Source: Pelagophyceae sp. CCMP2097
Lineage: Eukaryota; Sar; Pelagophyceae
DNA length: 64,000 nt
Direction of reading: 5' to 3'
Assembly: GCA_026770575.1 (NCBI GenBank)
Contig: MU657197.1
Location: 127,001 to 191,000, forward strand
Shown here: piece by piece, positions 24,701 through 32,690 of the stretch
Layout: the number at the start of each line of letters is the position of its first letter
How positions within the stretch are numbered: the stretch's first letter is position 1
Notes under the pieces: model-generated
Databases searched by the model: none
Seen by the model: the letters and a program-made list of their open reading frames with translations, nothing else
What the model was told of the DNA's origin: nothing
Position numbers and translations under genes: made by a program

Positions 24701-26769
24701 CACTCGCTCTTCCGCCTCTTCCTCTCCTCCGACCCCTCTGGCGGCATCCCCATCGGCATCCTGAACCGGTGCATCAAGCTGACCAACGAGCCGCCGGGCG
24801 GCCTCAAGGCCAACTTGAAGAGGGCTTTTTGCTTCTTCCCCAGAGACGCGGCGAGTTTACTAAGTGCGGGGTGCACCGCGGCAAAAACGGCGGTGCTTCT
24901 AGGTCGAGGAGATGGATTCCAAGACCAAGTCCATCCTCTTCGGCCTGTGCCACTTCCACGCCATCATGATGGAACGCAAGCTCTACGGCCCCATGGGCTT
25001 CAACATGATGTGCGTCTTTCTTTTTTGAAGCATCGTTTGACGGCGCTTCGAGGTACCCCTTCGCCGTGGGCGACCTGCGAGACTCGGCGGTGATTCTGCA
25101 AAACTACATGGAAAATTCCGGCGGCGGCAAGATCCCGTGGCAGGACCTCAAGTACCTCTTCGGCGAAATTATGTGAGGACAAAAGCCACGGGCGGCGTGC
25201 GGAGAAGCGGCTCTAGGTACGGCGGCCACATCGTCAACGACTTTGACAGGTCCGGCTTTTTCAAAAAAGGGGGCCCTTTTTTCAAAAAAAGGGGGTTTTT
25301 TTTCTTCAAAAAAGGGGCTTTTTTCAAAAAAGGGGCCCCTTTTTTGAAAAGCCCCCGAGGGCCGCTTTTTCGGCCCCGACTCGATGGGCCGCCTTTTTGG
25401 GACGGCTTTTGCGCACTCGCCTAACGTAGGCTGCTCTGCGGGACGTACCTCGACTGGTTCATGAAGGACGAGCTCTTAGACGAGACGGAGATGTACCCCT
25501 TCGCCGAGGACGAAAAGGGCGTCTCGTTTACGTGTCCCGCCCCGACGTCGTACGAAAAGTACCTCGAGCACGTCGACGTCGGGCTGACGGGCGACACGCC
25601 CGTGGCGTTTGGCCTGCACCCAAACGCCGAAATCGACTTCCGAACGTCGCAGTCCGACTCCATGTTCAAGACGCTGGTGGAGCTGCAGCCGCGTTCGACG
25701 TCCACCGCCGAGGAAGGCGCGACGTCGCCCACCGACGTGACGTCTGCCAAGCTGGACGACATCCTCGACCGATTCGCGGAGAAGCGCTTCGACGTCGACG
25801 ATTTGGCAGGATCCCTCGACGAAAAGGGCCCGTACCAAAACGTCTTCTTGCAGGAGATGGAGGTGATGAACCGCTTACTGCAGGAGATGGTCCGGTCGCT
25901 CAAGGAGCTCTCGCTCGGCTTCAAGGGCGAGCTGACCATGTCCGACGCCATGGAGGCGGTGATGAACGCGCTCTTCCTCGACGTGCTGCCGGCGTCGTGG
26001 ACCAAGGTCTCGTGGCCCTCGAGGAAGCCGCTCTCCGTCTGGCTGATCAACTTCCACAACCGGCTGCAGCAACTCGAGGACTGGTCCAACAACCCCGTCG
26101 ACATCCCAAAGTGCACCTACTTGTCCTATCTCGTGAATCCGCAGTCGTTCCTGACGGCGGTGAGCACGGCCAAAAGTCGGAAAAATGAGCCAGGCGCCGA
26201 GGCGCGACGTAGGTGAACCAGGTGGCCGCGCAGAAGAACCAGTGGGAGCTCGACAAGTTGGTCTCGTACAGCGACGTCACTCGCTACGCGGCCTTTGAAA
26301 ACGTCGAAGCGGCGTCTCGGGAAGGCGCCTACGTCTGCGGTCTTTACATGCAGGGCGCGCGGTGGGAGCCGACGCAGGTGCGGTTTTTCAAGATTTTGGG
26401 CCGTCCTTACCTCTGCCCTAGGCCATCATCGACAAGTCCAAGCCCAAGGAGATGTTCTCGCCCATGCCCGTCATGTGAGCTTTGGTGTTTTTGGGGGCCG
26501 ACGCGCGTTGAGGCTGTTGCAGGTCATATAATAAAAATAGGTCTGTCAAGGGCGTGGCGACGGAGAAGGCGGATTTCGCCGGCATGTACATGTGCCCCGT
26601 CTACAAGACGGAACAGCGCGGCCCAACCTTTGTCTTTTGCGCAAACTTGAGGTACGTGACCGGTTTCGACAAGACGGTTGGCCACATGTTGCGCACTCGT
26701 AGGACCAAGTCGCCCGCGGGCCGCTGGATCCTGGCCGGCGTGGCGCTCATCCTCGAGCTCACCGCCTAA
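1298..26769 (+). CDS. Axonemal outer-arm dynein heavy chain, beta class (complete gene, about 47 exons)
   Basis: Motor heavy chain of the flagellar outer dynein arm: ATP hydrolysis in an AAA+ ring drives sliding on the neighbouring doublet microtubule. The ATG at 1298 opens a tail matching the beta class (sea-urchin beta chain, ODA4, DNAH9/11/17) from the first residues. Spliced coding length is about 13.6 kb, about 4,530 residues, normal for the family. P-loops fall near residues 1866 ([11 protein letters not shown]1), 2147 ([11 protein letters not shown]2), 2489 ([11 protein letters not shown]3) and 2846 ([12 protein letters not shown]4), then stalk, AAA5, AAA6 and a C-terminal domain ending Gly-Val-Ala-Leu-Ile-Leu at TAA 26767-26769. 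Introns run from 42 nt to 2.4 kb, mostly GTGCGT to CTAG. All P-loop lysines are intact and no exon carries a stop or frameshift. Subclass rests on remembered family sequence, not an alignment. The least certain junctions are 23667-23810 and 24865-24903. Confidence 0.93.
3005..3127. repeat. Intronic tandem repeat (TTTGGCCGCATTTCCAG-like)
   Basis: The intron 2984-3154 is built mostly of degenerate units of about 18-20 bases of the form gactttggccgcatttccagaa, repeated about six times. Confidence 0.8.
3763..3815. repeat. 12-bp tandem repeat CAATTTCAAATG
   Basis: About four to five near-perfect copies at the start of the 2.4-kb intron. Confidence 0.9.
3836..5420. repeat. Degenerate GGACGGTCCC-type low-complexity tract
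   Basis: Dozens of loosely spaced decamers of the GGACGG[GT]CC form and their complement. The same vocabulary appears in the thioesterase gene's last intron at 27780-28570 and 30420-30740, and in dynein 2 introns. Confidence 0.7.
5917..6022. repeat. Tandem repeat of GGTCCATTTGGAAG units
   Basis: About eight alternating units of roughly 13-15 bases lying about 70 bases before the exon 11 acceptor. Confidence 0.85.
6095..7236 (+). CDS. Dynein beta chain exons 11-12: tail region
   Basis: Exons 6095-6170 and 6213-7236, separated by a 42-nt intron. The encoded segment carries strong beta-class landmarks: [50 protein letters not shown] and LLREVKYF. These belong to the conserved N2 part of axonemal heavy-chain tails. 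The exon ends with TGGC before GTCGGA, and the single leftover C joins GC of the next exon to give Arg. Confidence 0.9.
7237..8173 (+). other. Intron 12 of the dynein beta gene
   Basis: A 937-nt intron of CTCGAGGC/CTCGAAAGGC-type low-complexity sequence, with a short duplication of a CACTCGACCCAACGGC block at about 7834-7874. No coding similarity seen. Confidence 0.6.
8174..11910 (+). CDS. Dynein beta chain exons 13-17: tail end and start of linker
   Basis: Exons 8174-8355, 8474-9679, 9962-10448, 10498-10673 and 11500-11910 join in phase. They encode the C-terminal tail and the linker, which swings across the AAA ring during the power stroke. Visible landmarks are WKSL-like blocks, a helix-rich [20 protein letters not shown] stretch, WASLESIF, the segment around [13 protein letters not shown], and the [17 protein letters not shown] region typical just before AAA1. 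Intron 16 (10674-11499) is 826 nt and carries a 15-bp tandem array. Confidence 0.88.
8384..8450. repeat. Intronic repeat CCAAAGCGCATTTT
   Basis: Five imperfect copies of a unit of about 14 bases in the intron 8356-8473. Confidence 0.85.
10681..10765. repeat. 15-bp tandem repeat CTTCTTGAAACACCG
   Basis: Five to six near-identical units right after the donor of intron 16; the last unit degrades to GCTTGAAATTTCG. Confidence 0.92.
11961..12931 (+). CDS. Dynein beta chain exons 18-21: linker end and AAA1 motor site
   Basis: Exons 11961-12476, 12522-12678, 12725-12792 and 12839-12931, separated by introns of about 45 nt. Exon 19 carries the AAA1 P-loop [10 protein letters not shown], the catalytic ATP site. 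Exon 20 has DQMNYQSM...GLAQTGAW and exon 21 the Walker B/CFDEFNRI block with [13 protein letters not shown]. All catalytic residues expected of an active dynein AAA1 are present. Confidence 0.93.
12932..14129 (+). other. Intron 21 of the dynein beta gene
   Basis: A 1.2-kb intron inside AAA1. It contains a 16-bp tandem array at 13130-13205, a duplicated GGGTTTGATATC at 13588-13615 and a TTGGCATGC(T/C)GTG repeat at 14065-14120. No exon found. Confidence 0.65.
13130..13205. repeat. 16-bp tandem repeat GGGAGACGGTCACGTT
   Basis: Four copies in intron 21. Confidence 0.92.
14130..15200 (+). CDS. Dynein beta chain exons 22-24: rest of AAA1 and AAA2 P-loop
   Basis: Exons 14130-14914, 15025-15073 and 15120-15200. 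Exon 22 begins with the segment leading to [20 protein letters not shown], the most conserved AAA1 sensor I block. It ends in AAA2 with GPAGCGKTT, followed by [13 protein letters not shown]. Exons 23-24 carry the strand leading to [17 protein letters not shown], the AAA2 Walker B-like region. AAA2 binds ATP structurally in dyneins. Confidence 0.93.
15243..16752 (+). CDS. Dynein beta chain exons 25-28: AAA2 end and AAA3
   Basis: Exons 15243-16157, 16212-16358, 16430-16506 and 16552-16752. Exon 25 has [16 protein letters not shown] and [14 protein letters not shown] (AAA2) and the AAA3 P-loop [10 protein letters not shown]. Exon 26 begins with the AAA3 Walker B block [10 protein letters not shown]. 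Exon 27 has [11 protein letters not shown] and exon 28 [15 protein letters not shown]. The junction out of exon 28 only keeps phase if the donor is GC at 16753, giving Met-Arg-Glu-Leu across the intron. Confidence 0.9.
16880..17066. repeat. 16-bp tandem repeat CCCTTTTGAAACGGAC
   Basis: About 11 copies in the intron 16753-17256, nearly identical except one unit with an extra T and one with GGGC. In reading frame it encodes an artefactual Leu-Leu-Lys-Arg-Thr repeat. Confidence 0.95.
17257..18216 (+). CDS. Dynein beta chain exon 29: AAA4
   Basis: One long exon. It carries [10 protein letters not shown] at its start, the AAA4 P-loop [15 protein letters not shown], the [12 protein letters not shown] segment, the Walker B-like VFLLTDSQI, and the block from [20 protein letters not shown] to [10 protein letters not shown] that leads to the stalk. 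AAA4 is a regulatory nucleotide site. The exon ends at AG before GTGCGT; the leftover AG plus G gives Arg. Confidence 0.93.
18361..21165 (+). CDS. Dynein beta chain exons 30-32: stalk and microtubule-binding domain
   Basis: Exons 18361-19029, 19075-19236 and 20586-21165. Exon 30 encodes the ascending coiled coil (CC1) with long charged heptads and ends in the microtubule-binding tip. Exon 31 encodes [15 protein letters not shown] and [20 protein letters not shown], the conserved tip helices. Exon 32 encodes the descending coiled coil (CC2) and the start of AAA5. Exon 31 needs a GC donor at 19237 to stay in phase. The exon 32 acceptor sits in a 20-bp direct duplication; only the second copy (exon start 20586) gives an open frame. 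Confidence 0.9.
19237..20585 (+). other. Intron 31 of the dynein beta gene
   Basis: A 1.35-kb intron splitting the microtubule-binding region. It contains a duplicated TTTTGGGATT(G/T)CATTCAATCTC-like block at about 20236-20342 and the duplicated acceptor at its end. No exon seen. Confidence 0.6.
21213..22053 (+). CDS. Dynein beta chain exons 33-35: AAA5
   Basis: Exons 21213-21256, 21321-21592 and 21648-22053. They carry [28 protein letters not shown], the [15 protein letters not shown] block, [15 protein letters not shown], and a coiled segment ending at YQYSLDS. The leftover bases at each junction (GG, T, TC) restore expected residues, which supports these boundaries. Confidence 0.92.
22054..23666 (+). 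other. Intron 35 of the dynein beta gene
   Basis: A 1.6-kb intron with three different local repeats: AACAGTCTTGGAAAA units (22083-22150), a 58-bp unit repeated three times (22617-22800), and CGGAGAAGCGTTTTTTTCG units (22876-22975). Near its end are copies of CCGAATGCACGTGATGCCC (23598-23650). No exon seen. Confidence 0.65.
22617..22800. repeat. 58-bp tandem repeat (three copies)
   Basis: A unit containing CGGTGTGTTTCCTACGGGAC and CGAGACGG(T/C)CCTTTTCGG recurs with a period of 58 bases; GTGTGT begins at about 22625, 22683 and 22741. Confidence 0.88.
23667..25172 (+). CDS. Dynein beta chain exons 36-41: AAA5-AAA6
   Basis: Exons at 23667-about 23750, 23804-24449, 24499-24635, 24685-about 24865, 24903-25009 and 25053-25172. 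They carry [89 protein letters not shown] and LKYLFGEIM, the ordered landmarks of AAA5-AAA6. I found no phase-keeping GT donor for the exon 36 to 37 junction. The junction before 24903 requires either a GC donor and a 37-nt intron or a boundary I have not found. These two are the weakest joints in the gene. Confidence 0.85.
25217..26769 (+). CDS. Dynein beta chain exons 42-47: AAA6 end and C-terminal domain
   Basis: Exons 25217-25249 (only 33 nt), 25430-26160, 26214-26377, 26422-26474, 26541-26651 and 26703-26769. The 33-nt exon with its flanks encodes [11 protein letters not shown]. Later landmarks are [63 protein letters not shown] and the terminal [13 protein letters not shown]. The C-terminal domain caps the ring and tunes motor processivity. 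The ending with CPVYKT..RGPT is beta-class in style. Confidence 0.93.
25252..25365. repeat. Intronic TTCAAAAAAGGGG homopolymer-rich repeat
   Basis: Alternating T-run/A-run/G-run blocks, about seven units, in the intron 25250-25429 next to the 33-nt exon. Confidence 0.85.
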
Positions 26770-27204
26770 CAAATGCCACTTTGATTCGGCCAAAAGAAAC
26801 GCGGCGCGCCCGGCGAGCTGCCTTCGGCCGAGGGTAGATGGAGTGCCGCGAGTTCAACTCCGGGGGGGCATCGCCGAGTCTGTTTCGAGCCCCCGTGCCA
26901 TCATCATCCGAAGAAACGCCAGGGAGGCATCTTGATCTTCCTCAGAGTCTCGTAGACCGTCGGCGGAGGACCGCGCGCCCGACCAACGGACCCAACGGAC
27001 CGCGCGCCCGACCAACGGACCAACGACCCGGAGGGCGCATTTCCAAAGATGCCCCTCGCCGCCGCACAGGCCACAACCCCGCAGAGGCCCGCGAAAGTGG
27101 GCGGCACTCTGCCGCAGCGCAGCGACCCGGTGCACGATGGTGCCTTGGTCCGCCCCACGAGTCGTCCCACCGAAAAAGCCCGCCCAAAGGGTCGTCGAAC
27201 GTGC
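26770..27204. other. Convergent 3' spacer between dynein beta and thioesterase genes
   Basis: About 435 bases between two stop codons facing each other. It contains CGCGCGCCCGACCAACGGACC duplicated near 26970-27025. No gene seen; it should hold both 3' UTRs, but I cannot place polyadenylation signals. Confidence 0.5.
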
Positions 27205-27332
27205 TTAGAGACAAATGGCGGCCTCTGCTTCTTTCGTCACCTCGTCGATGAACTTGGAGATGACTCGCAACTCGTCGGGCCGCGCTTCATGGCCCATCCC
27301 CTCGAAGAGATGCCACCGGACGTCCAAAACGC
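27205..27332 (-). CDS. Thioesterase last exon (catalytic His)
   Basis: Acceptor CTAG at 27333-27336 on the minus strand opens 41 codons and TAA. It encodes RWHLFEGMGHEARPDELR followed by a helix, the canonical C-terminus of APT1-type hydrolases. Phase (2 bases completing a leftover A to give Ser239) agrees with the donor at 31216. Confidence 0.82.
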
Positions 27333-30300
27333 CTAGACCACGGTCCAAACGAAGACGCGAAACTGCACTCGAAACTGCACTCACCGAGATGCCTCAGCGC
27401 CGAAACTGACCCCTCGCCCCAGAGCGACCTCACCTATTGAAGCGCGTCGACGAGGGGCCAAAGGGCGCCTTTGAGAGAAGCGCTCAAACGAGGGGCCTCG
27501 AATGAGAGGGCCCCGCCGAGAGCCCACCAGGATCGACAGCACTGTACGGCCCCCCAAACGGCACAGGTCATGTCGCAGGGCCCCGCAGGGGCCTTTGAGC
27601 CCACCACGATCGACAGCACTGTGCGGCTCCCCGGGCATGCCATGTCGCTTCGAAAAGAATCGCTTAAAAAGGACGTCGAAATTCTGGCACGGTCAGTTTT
27701 GAACCGTGACGTACCCGAACTCCCGGGCGCGGGTTGAAGGGCAAACCCAAACCCGCCGCTGCGCCTATCTCATCGAGACGGGCCCCTGGACACGGCCCCT
27801 GGAGACGACCCCTTTCGACGGCCATTCGAAACGACGCCTTGAGGCGGCTCCCCGAGAGGCTCGGACGGCCCCTCGGACGGTCGCTCGGATATCATTGGAG
27901 CGTCCCTCTGCGACGGTCCCGGACGGCGGTCCATGGGTCGGTCGTGTGGACGGCACCTCCCAGGCTCCCGGACGGGAGCCGATGCTATAATGGCGTCATC
28001 GAGAAAGATCCGACGAAGCTTGGTGTGTTCCGCAAACATCGGCATTCCGACTTGGTTCTGCATCACCAGGTGCGTTGAACAACAGGTTCCAGCGAGCAGC
28101 ACCCAGTCAACTCTCGACACCGGCCCCTCTGCGAGTTTCCGCGGGCGGACCAGAAGGACGGACCCTCCGACGGTCCCGACGGGCGGGTCTTGGGACAGTC
28201 CTCTTGGACAGTTCCTTGGGCGGTCCCTTGAGCCATCTCTATACGGGCCCGGAAACGGGACCTCTGCGACGGCCCCGTGGACGGTCGTTCGGACGGTCCC
28301 TCGGACGGTCGGCTGCCGTCTCCTCGACTGCGGCCCATCTGCGTCCAAATGGGCGGTCCAAATGGGCGGTCCCTCGGACGGCCGCTTGGATGGTCCCTCT
28401 GACGCCCCCTGAAACGGTCCCTTTGGACAGTCCCTTGGACGGTCCCACGACGGGCCCTCTGCGACCGTCGCTTCTATGGCGACCCCATTGCGGTCCCTTG
28501 GAATGCCCATTGCGGCCCCTCGACTGCGGCCCCTCTGCGACGTCCCCTGGGCGGGCCAGAAGGACAGTCGCTTGGAACGACATGGAACCAATTGGCATCC
28601 CGTGCTTTGCAACGGGAAAGGGTCCCAGTAAAGCCCGAATACGCGCCTCTGGCGAGGAACGCTGCGTGGGGGCTTCGTAGGGCCCTCCAACGAGGCCTTT
28701 CAAGTGCATTCGACCGCATTTCAGGCCTTGCAAAAGCCCGTCCCCCAGCCATTCAATTGGTGCCGCACCCCCGCGTCACAACCCCAAGTGGTATTCACGG
28801 GTCAGAGGCCTCGTCGAATGTCCCATCGACCGCCTTGCGAACCGCGAGCAGTTGAACGAGAGCCTGGGACGGAGGAGCAGGGTTCGGGTGCGCGGGTTTG
28901 CCGGGTTTGCGCGTTCTGGCCGACCCGCCGACCCGCGGGTTTGGCACAAACCCGACCCTTCGAAGGCGGGCTTGGTCGTTTGACAAACCCGCGACCCGAG
29001 GGTTGGGCAAAAATTGAAACCCCGAAAAACACAGCCCCTGGTCCCCACCGAGTATTCGACGCAAGGCCTCTAGAGCGGCCACAAGCCGAATGCACGGTCA
29101 CTTACAGAGCCTCTTGGGGCGGCCTCTTGAGACGGGCCCTTGAAGAGCCCGGAAGGACGGGCCCCTGCGAGGCCTCTTTCGCAGCAACCTCAGGCGGCGG
29201 AGCCGCCGCAGTCGGCGGAGCCGCACTCGGCTCCGCAGCGTCGGAGCTTACGCCGCAGGGGCGCAGCCGCCGCAGGCGGCGCAGCCACCTCATGCGGCGT
29301 AGCGGCCGCAGGCGGCGCATGGTCGGCGCAGCCGCCGCAAGCGTCGCAGCCGCCGCAGGCGTCGCAGCTGCGGCGCAGCCGCCGCAGGCGTCGAGCGCTC
29401 TCGAAGAATGCCAGAAGCTCCGCCGGCCAGAGGCCTCCACCCGGAGGCTGGCGGCCGGAAGACGGCGACCGGCCGGAGGTTGACGGACGGAGGCCGCCGG
29501 CCGCCGGCCGCCGGGTGGAGAATTAGCCTTGAATGCCGTTCACATTTTTGAAGGGCCGCCATGGTGATTTTAGTGCGTTTTCAATCCAAGATATCAATGA
29601 TACGGCGAATGTCCGATCCACCCTCATCATCGGACATCGCAGGAGGCCCAGCTTGAGGGAGGTCTTACGACGGCCATACGGGGGGCCGCCCCCCCATGTC
29701 AACGCCGTAAGACCTCACTCAAGCGAGGCCCCCTGCGATATCCGGAGATGAGGGTCCGATAGGAAATTCGCCCAAATTATTTTATTAATACTTTATTAAA
29801 AGCGGCTGATCGAATTTGGGCTGCCCAGGCTCCCGTAGCCGGATGGTTGCTAGTCGCTGAAACCTTTTGTTCCAACGCAACTTGTTCTGTTTGCAGCAGA
29901 ACATGACAAGTTCCGTTGGAACATTCTTTGAGCGATCACACCGTCCTACCATCGGCACACCGTCCGGGAGCCTGGGGGGTGCCACTTGCAAGGCCTCTGC
30001 GCGGTCACCTGCGAGGCCTCTTTCAAGGCCCCTCTCAAGCCCCCCACGCAGGGTTCCTTGAAAGAGACCGGGCCGCCGCGCGCTCTCCGGAGAAAACTCC
30101 GCGGCCGGAGGCCTCCACCCGGAGGCCGGCGGCCGGAGGCCGCCGGCCGGAGGGTTCACCGAACCCCAGGCTCCCTACGGGAGCCAATGGTAATCGCTAA
30201 AAGAAAGATCGAACGCAACGTGCGATACCCGCGTGTTCTCGCGCAGGTTCTGCGCCCCGAATTGGAACATTCTTTGAGCGATCACACCGTCCGGGAGCCT

Positions 30301-32170
30301 GGGAGGTGCGACTCCGAGGCCCGTCTCCGGGACCCTCAAAGGAACTTTCCAAAGGAACTTCCCAAAGGCACCGTCCAAGGGACCACCCAAGCGACCGTTC
30401 AAGAGACCGTCCGAGCCTCTCGAGGGGCCGTCTCAAGACGCCGTTTCGAATGGCCGTCTTAAAGGGCCGACTCGAGGGGGTCGTCTCGTGGGGTCGTCTC
30501 GAGAAGCCCTTTCGAGGAGCCTTTCGAATGGCCGTCTCCAGGGGCCGTCTCCAGGGGCCGGAGAGAGCCTTCTCGAGGCGCCATTTCGAGGTGCCGTCTC
30601 GAGGGGCCGCCTCAAGGCGCTGTTTCGAATAGCCATCGAAAGGGGCCGTCTCGAGGCACCGTCTCGGGGGGCCGTCTTAAGGCGCCGTTTCGAACGGCCG
30701 TCTCCAAGGGCCGTCTTCAGGGGCCGTCTCAAGAACAAGTTCCGTTGGAACATTCTTTGAGCGATCACACCGTCCTACCATCCCGTCCAGGAGCCTGGGA
30801 GGTAGGCGTGCCAGTCGCGGGGGAGTTCCGGAATTCGGCCCGCGCCCGATTTCGATTTCGACGTCGTTTTCAGCGATTCTTTTCGGCGACATGACCTTTC
30901 GAGGCCCCGAGAGCCAAAAAAACAATGCCTGAGGGGCCCAATCCGTTTCGAATGGCCGTCTCCAGGCGTCGACTCGAAGAACGGAAAATAGGAGCCACGG
31001 CGGGTTCGGGTTTGACCTTGCACCCAAGACAGATTTCGTCGTTTGACAAACTCGCGACCCTTTGGGTGCGGCACAAATTGAGCAACCCGGCCCGATGCGA
31101 ATACACTCGTCCCTGCTCCTGGGCCTTTTTTCTCGACCGTCTCCGCACAAGGCGGCCCTCTCCGCGGAAAACCCGTCGAGGCGGTGGGGGCCGCGCCGTC
31201 TCGCGAGTTGGTACACTCTCGACCCTCCTCGGGGCCTCTCCTTGCTCCACGTCAAACGTTCTTGCCAAAAAACGCACCGTCAGGTCCTCGTCTCCGTGGC
31301 AGACGCAGACCGGCCGCGACAGCGCGCGATTCGGCATGAAGCGCTTCACTGCTTCACCGTCAAACGAATCGAGGTCGAGCCTAGAGACGGGTCCGCTGGG
31401 ATGGGCGCCTTGGATGATCCTCTGCCGCCGCCGGGGTGCGTACGGGAGGTAGCACGAGGCTGCGATGATCGCCACGAGATTGTCGCTCGAGCTCTGCAGC
31501 GCCGCGGAAAGCGCCACCGCGCCGCCCTGGGAAAAGCCGCCGACGACGACCTTCGAGGGATATTCAAAGGACCGTCAAGGGATCGTCGAAAAGGGATCGT
31601 CGAAAAGGAATCGTCCGTACGAAAAATAGTCAAAGGACCGTCCCTCCGAAAAACCGCCAACAAGGGTCCGTCTCGAGGAACAGAGGTCCAAGTCTCTTTG
31701 GGCCTTTTTCTTCGGGTTGGACGTGCCTTGGTCTCTGCGTGCTCCTGGTCGACGAGCTTTTGGACCCTCTGCACACTCGCCCAGAGATCTTGCTGATTGC
31801 ACGCCGTCGTCCGGTCCAGCCCGGTGATGTCGTACCACGACGGCATCAGCATGCCGTTGTTCAAAGTGACGGGGTTCGAAGAGGCAGTCGGGAGGACGAC
31901 TTTCACGGCGTCGCTTTGGAAGGTGATCCCGTCCGCGACGAAAAGCCCGGCCATGCCCTCGGCCGTGTCCCCCAAACCGTGACACCAAATCACCGTCACG
32001 TCGGCGCGCTCGCCTACAGCGACGCGTCGGATGCACCGCCACGCTGCCCTCTTCCGCTGCGCACCTCTCATGAGAGCGTTGCCACTAAGTGTCAGCCCCG
32101 CGCCACCGGCGCCGTCGCCCTTGGAGACGGCAAGGCGCGACCGCAGCAGGCGCGCTGTGGCGCGGAACAT
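27205..32170 (-). CDS. Acyl-protein thioesterase / lysophospholipase-type serine hydrolase (4 exons)
   Basis: Alpha/beta-hydrolase of the phospholipase/carboxylesterase (APT1/LYPLA) family, which removes palmitate from proteins or acyl chains from lysolipids. Exons read 32170-31727, 31550-31444, 31380-31217 and 27332-27205; lengths 444, 107, 164 and 128 sum to 281 codons including TAA, so 280 residues. Motifs in order are HGLGDTAEG (oxyanion region, about residue 70), GFSQGG with nucleophile Ser155, HGDED with Asp216, and GMGHE with His253. The Asp-to-His spacing matches the family only after splicing the last intron. The first 50 residues are Arg-rich with few acids and could target an organelle, or the true start may be Met34. 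The intron 1 donor appears to be GC (AAG before GCACGT). The gene lies downstream of, and on the same strand as, dynein 2. Confidence 0.85.
27530..27720. repeat. Partial copy of the dispersed foldback family
   Basis: Contains GATCGACAGCACTGT(A/G)CGGC twice, GGCCCCGCAGGGGCC and GAAATTCTGGCACGGTC, all also present in the element at 40235-42045. Confidence 0.75.
29180..29400. repeat. GCAGCCGCCGCAGGCG-type tract
   Basis: Degenerate repeats of GCAGCCGCCGCAGGCGGC, open in several frames only because of its composition; not treated as coding. Confidence 0.8.
29416..29525. repeat. GGCCGGAGG palindromic block
   Basis: Self-complementary GCCGGCCGGAGGCC(T/G)CC sequence. Close relatives occur at 30098-30160 and 38340-38415. 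Confidence 0.75.
29916..29985. repeat. Dispersed direct repeat, copy 1 of 3
   Basis: TTGGAACATTCTTTGAGCGA followed by TCACACCGTCC and a GGGAGCCTGGG(A/G)GG end. It recurs at about 30260-30310 and 30745-30805. Confidence 0.85.
30098..30160. repeat. GGCCGGAGG palindromic block, second copy
   Basis: Same GC-only self-complementary motif as at 29416-29525, including the CCTCCACCCGGAGGC hairpin. Confidence 0.75.
30420..30740. repeat. Degenerate GGGCCGTCTCGAGG-type tract
   Basis: More than 20 loose copies of GGGCCGTCTC(G/A)AGG(G/C). The decamer vocabulary resembles the dynein beta 2.4-kb intron. Confidence 0.75.
31217..32170 (-). CDS. Thioesterase exons 1-3 (catalytic Ser and Asp)
   Basis: Exon 1 (32170-31727) encodes the N-terminus and the HGLGD oxyanion strand. 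Exon 2 (31550-31444) starts at VVVGGFSQGG and ends SCYLP. Exon 3 (31380-31217) encodes LDLDSFDGEAVKRF and CVCHGDEDLTVRF. Intron 2 is only 63 nt. Joining CC with G across intron 2 gives the Pro of SCYLP. Confidence 0.85.
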
Positions 32171-32499
32171 GGGTCCTCTCTAGGCCTCTGCAGAGCTGCG
32201 ACTGCTGTGGTAGTCGCCGAAGGGCATTGTCATTTTTAGCGATTCGGAATTAAAGGGTCTCGCAGGGGCGAGAGCCCATCACCACCTAAGCACTGTATGA
32301 CTCCCTTGGGCATGTCGCCGAAATGAATCGCCGAAAAATGTCGTATAGGGCCCGGGCCGAGAGCCTATCACTATCTAAGCACTTTATGGCTCTCGGATTT
32401 GCCTTGTCGCTGAAAATAATCGCCAAAAAAAGGTCGTCGAAATCGAGTTCCGACGCGGTCCGAATTTTAAAACTCTCACTCACTCACGTGCCCTAACCC

Positions 32500-32690
32500 T
32501 CGATAGTCTGCTACTCCAAAGAGGTCGTAAAAGCCGAGATAAGAATGCCAGTTTGACCTCCTTTCAAATGTTCAAAAGGAAGTTTATCGCTTAAAAGGCA
32601 ATTTTCGCGAATCGCGATAAAAGTAACGTTTTCGGAATCGCCGCTTCAGCACGCGTCGAATGCGCTAGGCGGCGCTTCTAATTTCAAAAC
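32500..32690. repeat. Single arm of the foldback family
   Basis: Contains GTTTATCGCT(T/G)AAAAGGCAA, CGTTTTCGGAATCGCCGCTTC and CGCGTCGAATGCGCTAGGCG, matching 40740-40860 and 49390-49500. The opposite arm was not found nearby. Confidence 0.75.

Larger units (their letters stand above)
27333..31216 (-). other. 3.9-kb last intron of the thioesterase gene
   Basis: Intron between the catalytic Asp and His exons, with GTGTAC donor and CTAG acceptor. It holds a partial foldback-family copy (27530-27720), GGACGGTCCC-type tracts (27780-28570, 30420-30740), a GCC/GGC-rich tract (29180-29400), GGCCGGAGG palindromic blocks and three copies of a segment of about 40 bp. No coding similarity seen inside it. 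Confidence 0.65.

Noticed and set aside
1298..26769. Assignment to the gamma (DNAH5/DNAH8) outer-arm class
   Set aside because: Considered first from the tail. The [21 protein letters not shown] and LLERPIIQ blocks and the CPVYKT..RGPT ending fit the beta class better.
29140..29526. Ala/Arg/Gly-rich coding sequence
   Set aside because: The tract is open in several frames on both strands because it is a GCC/GGC repeat; no protein signature.
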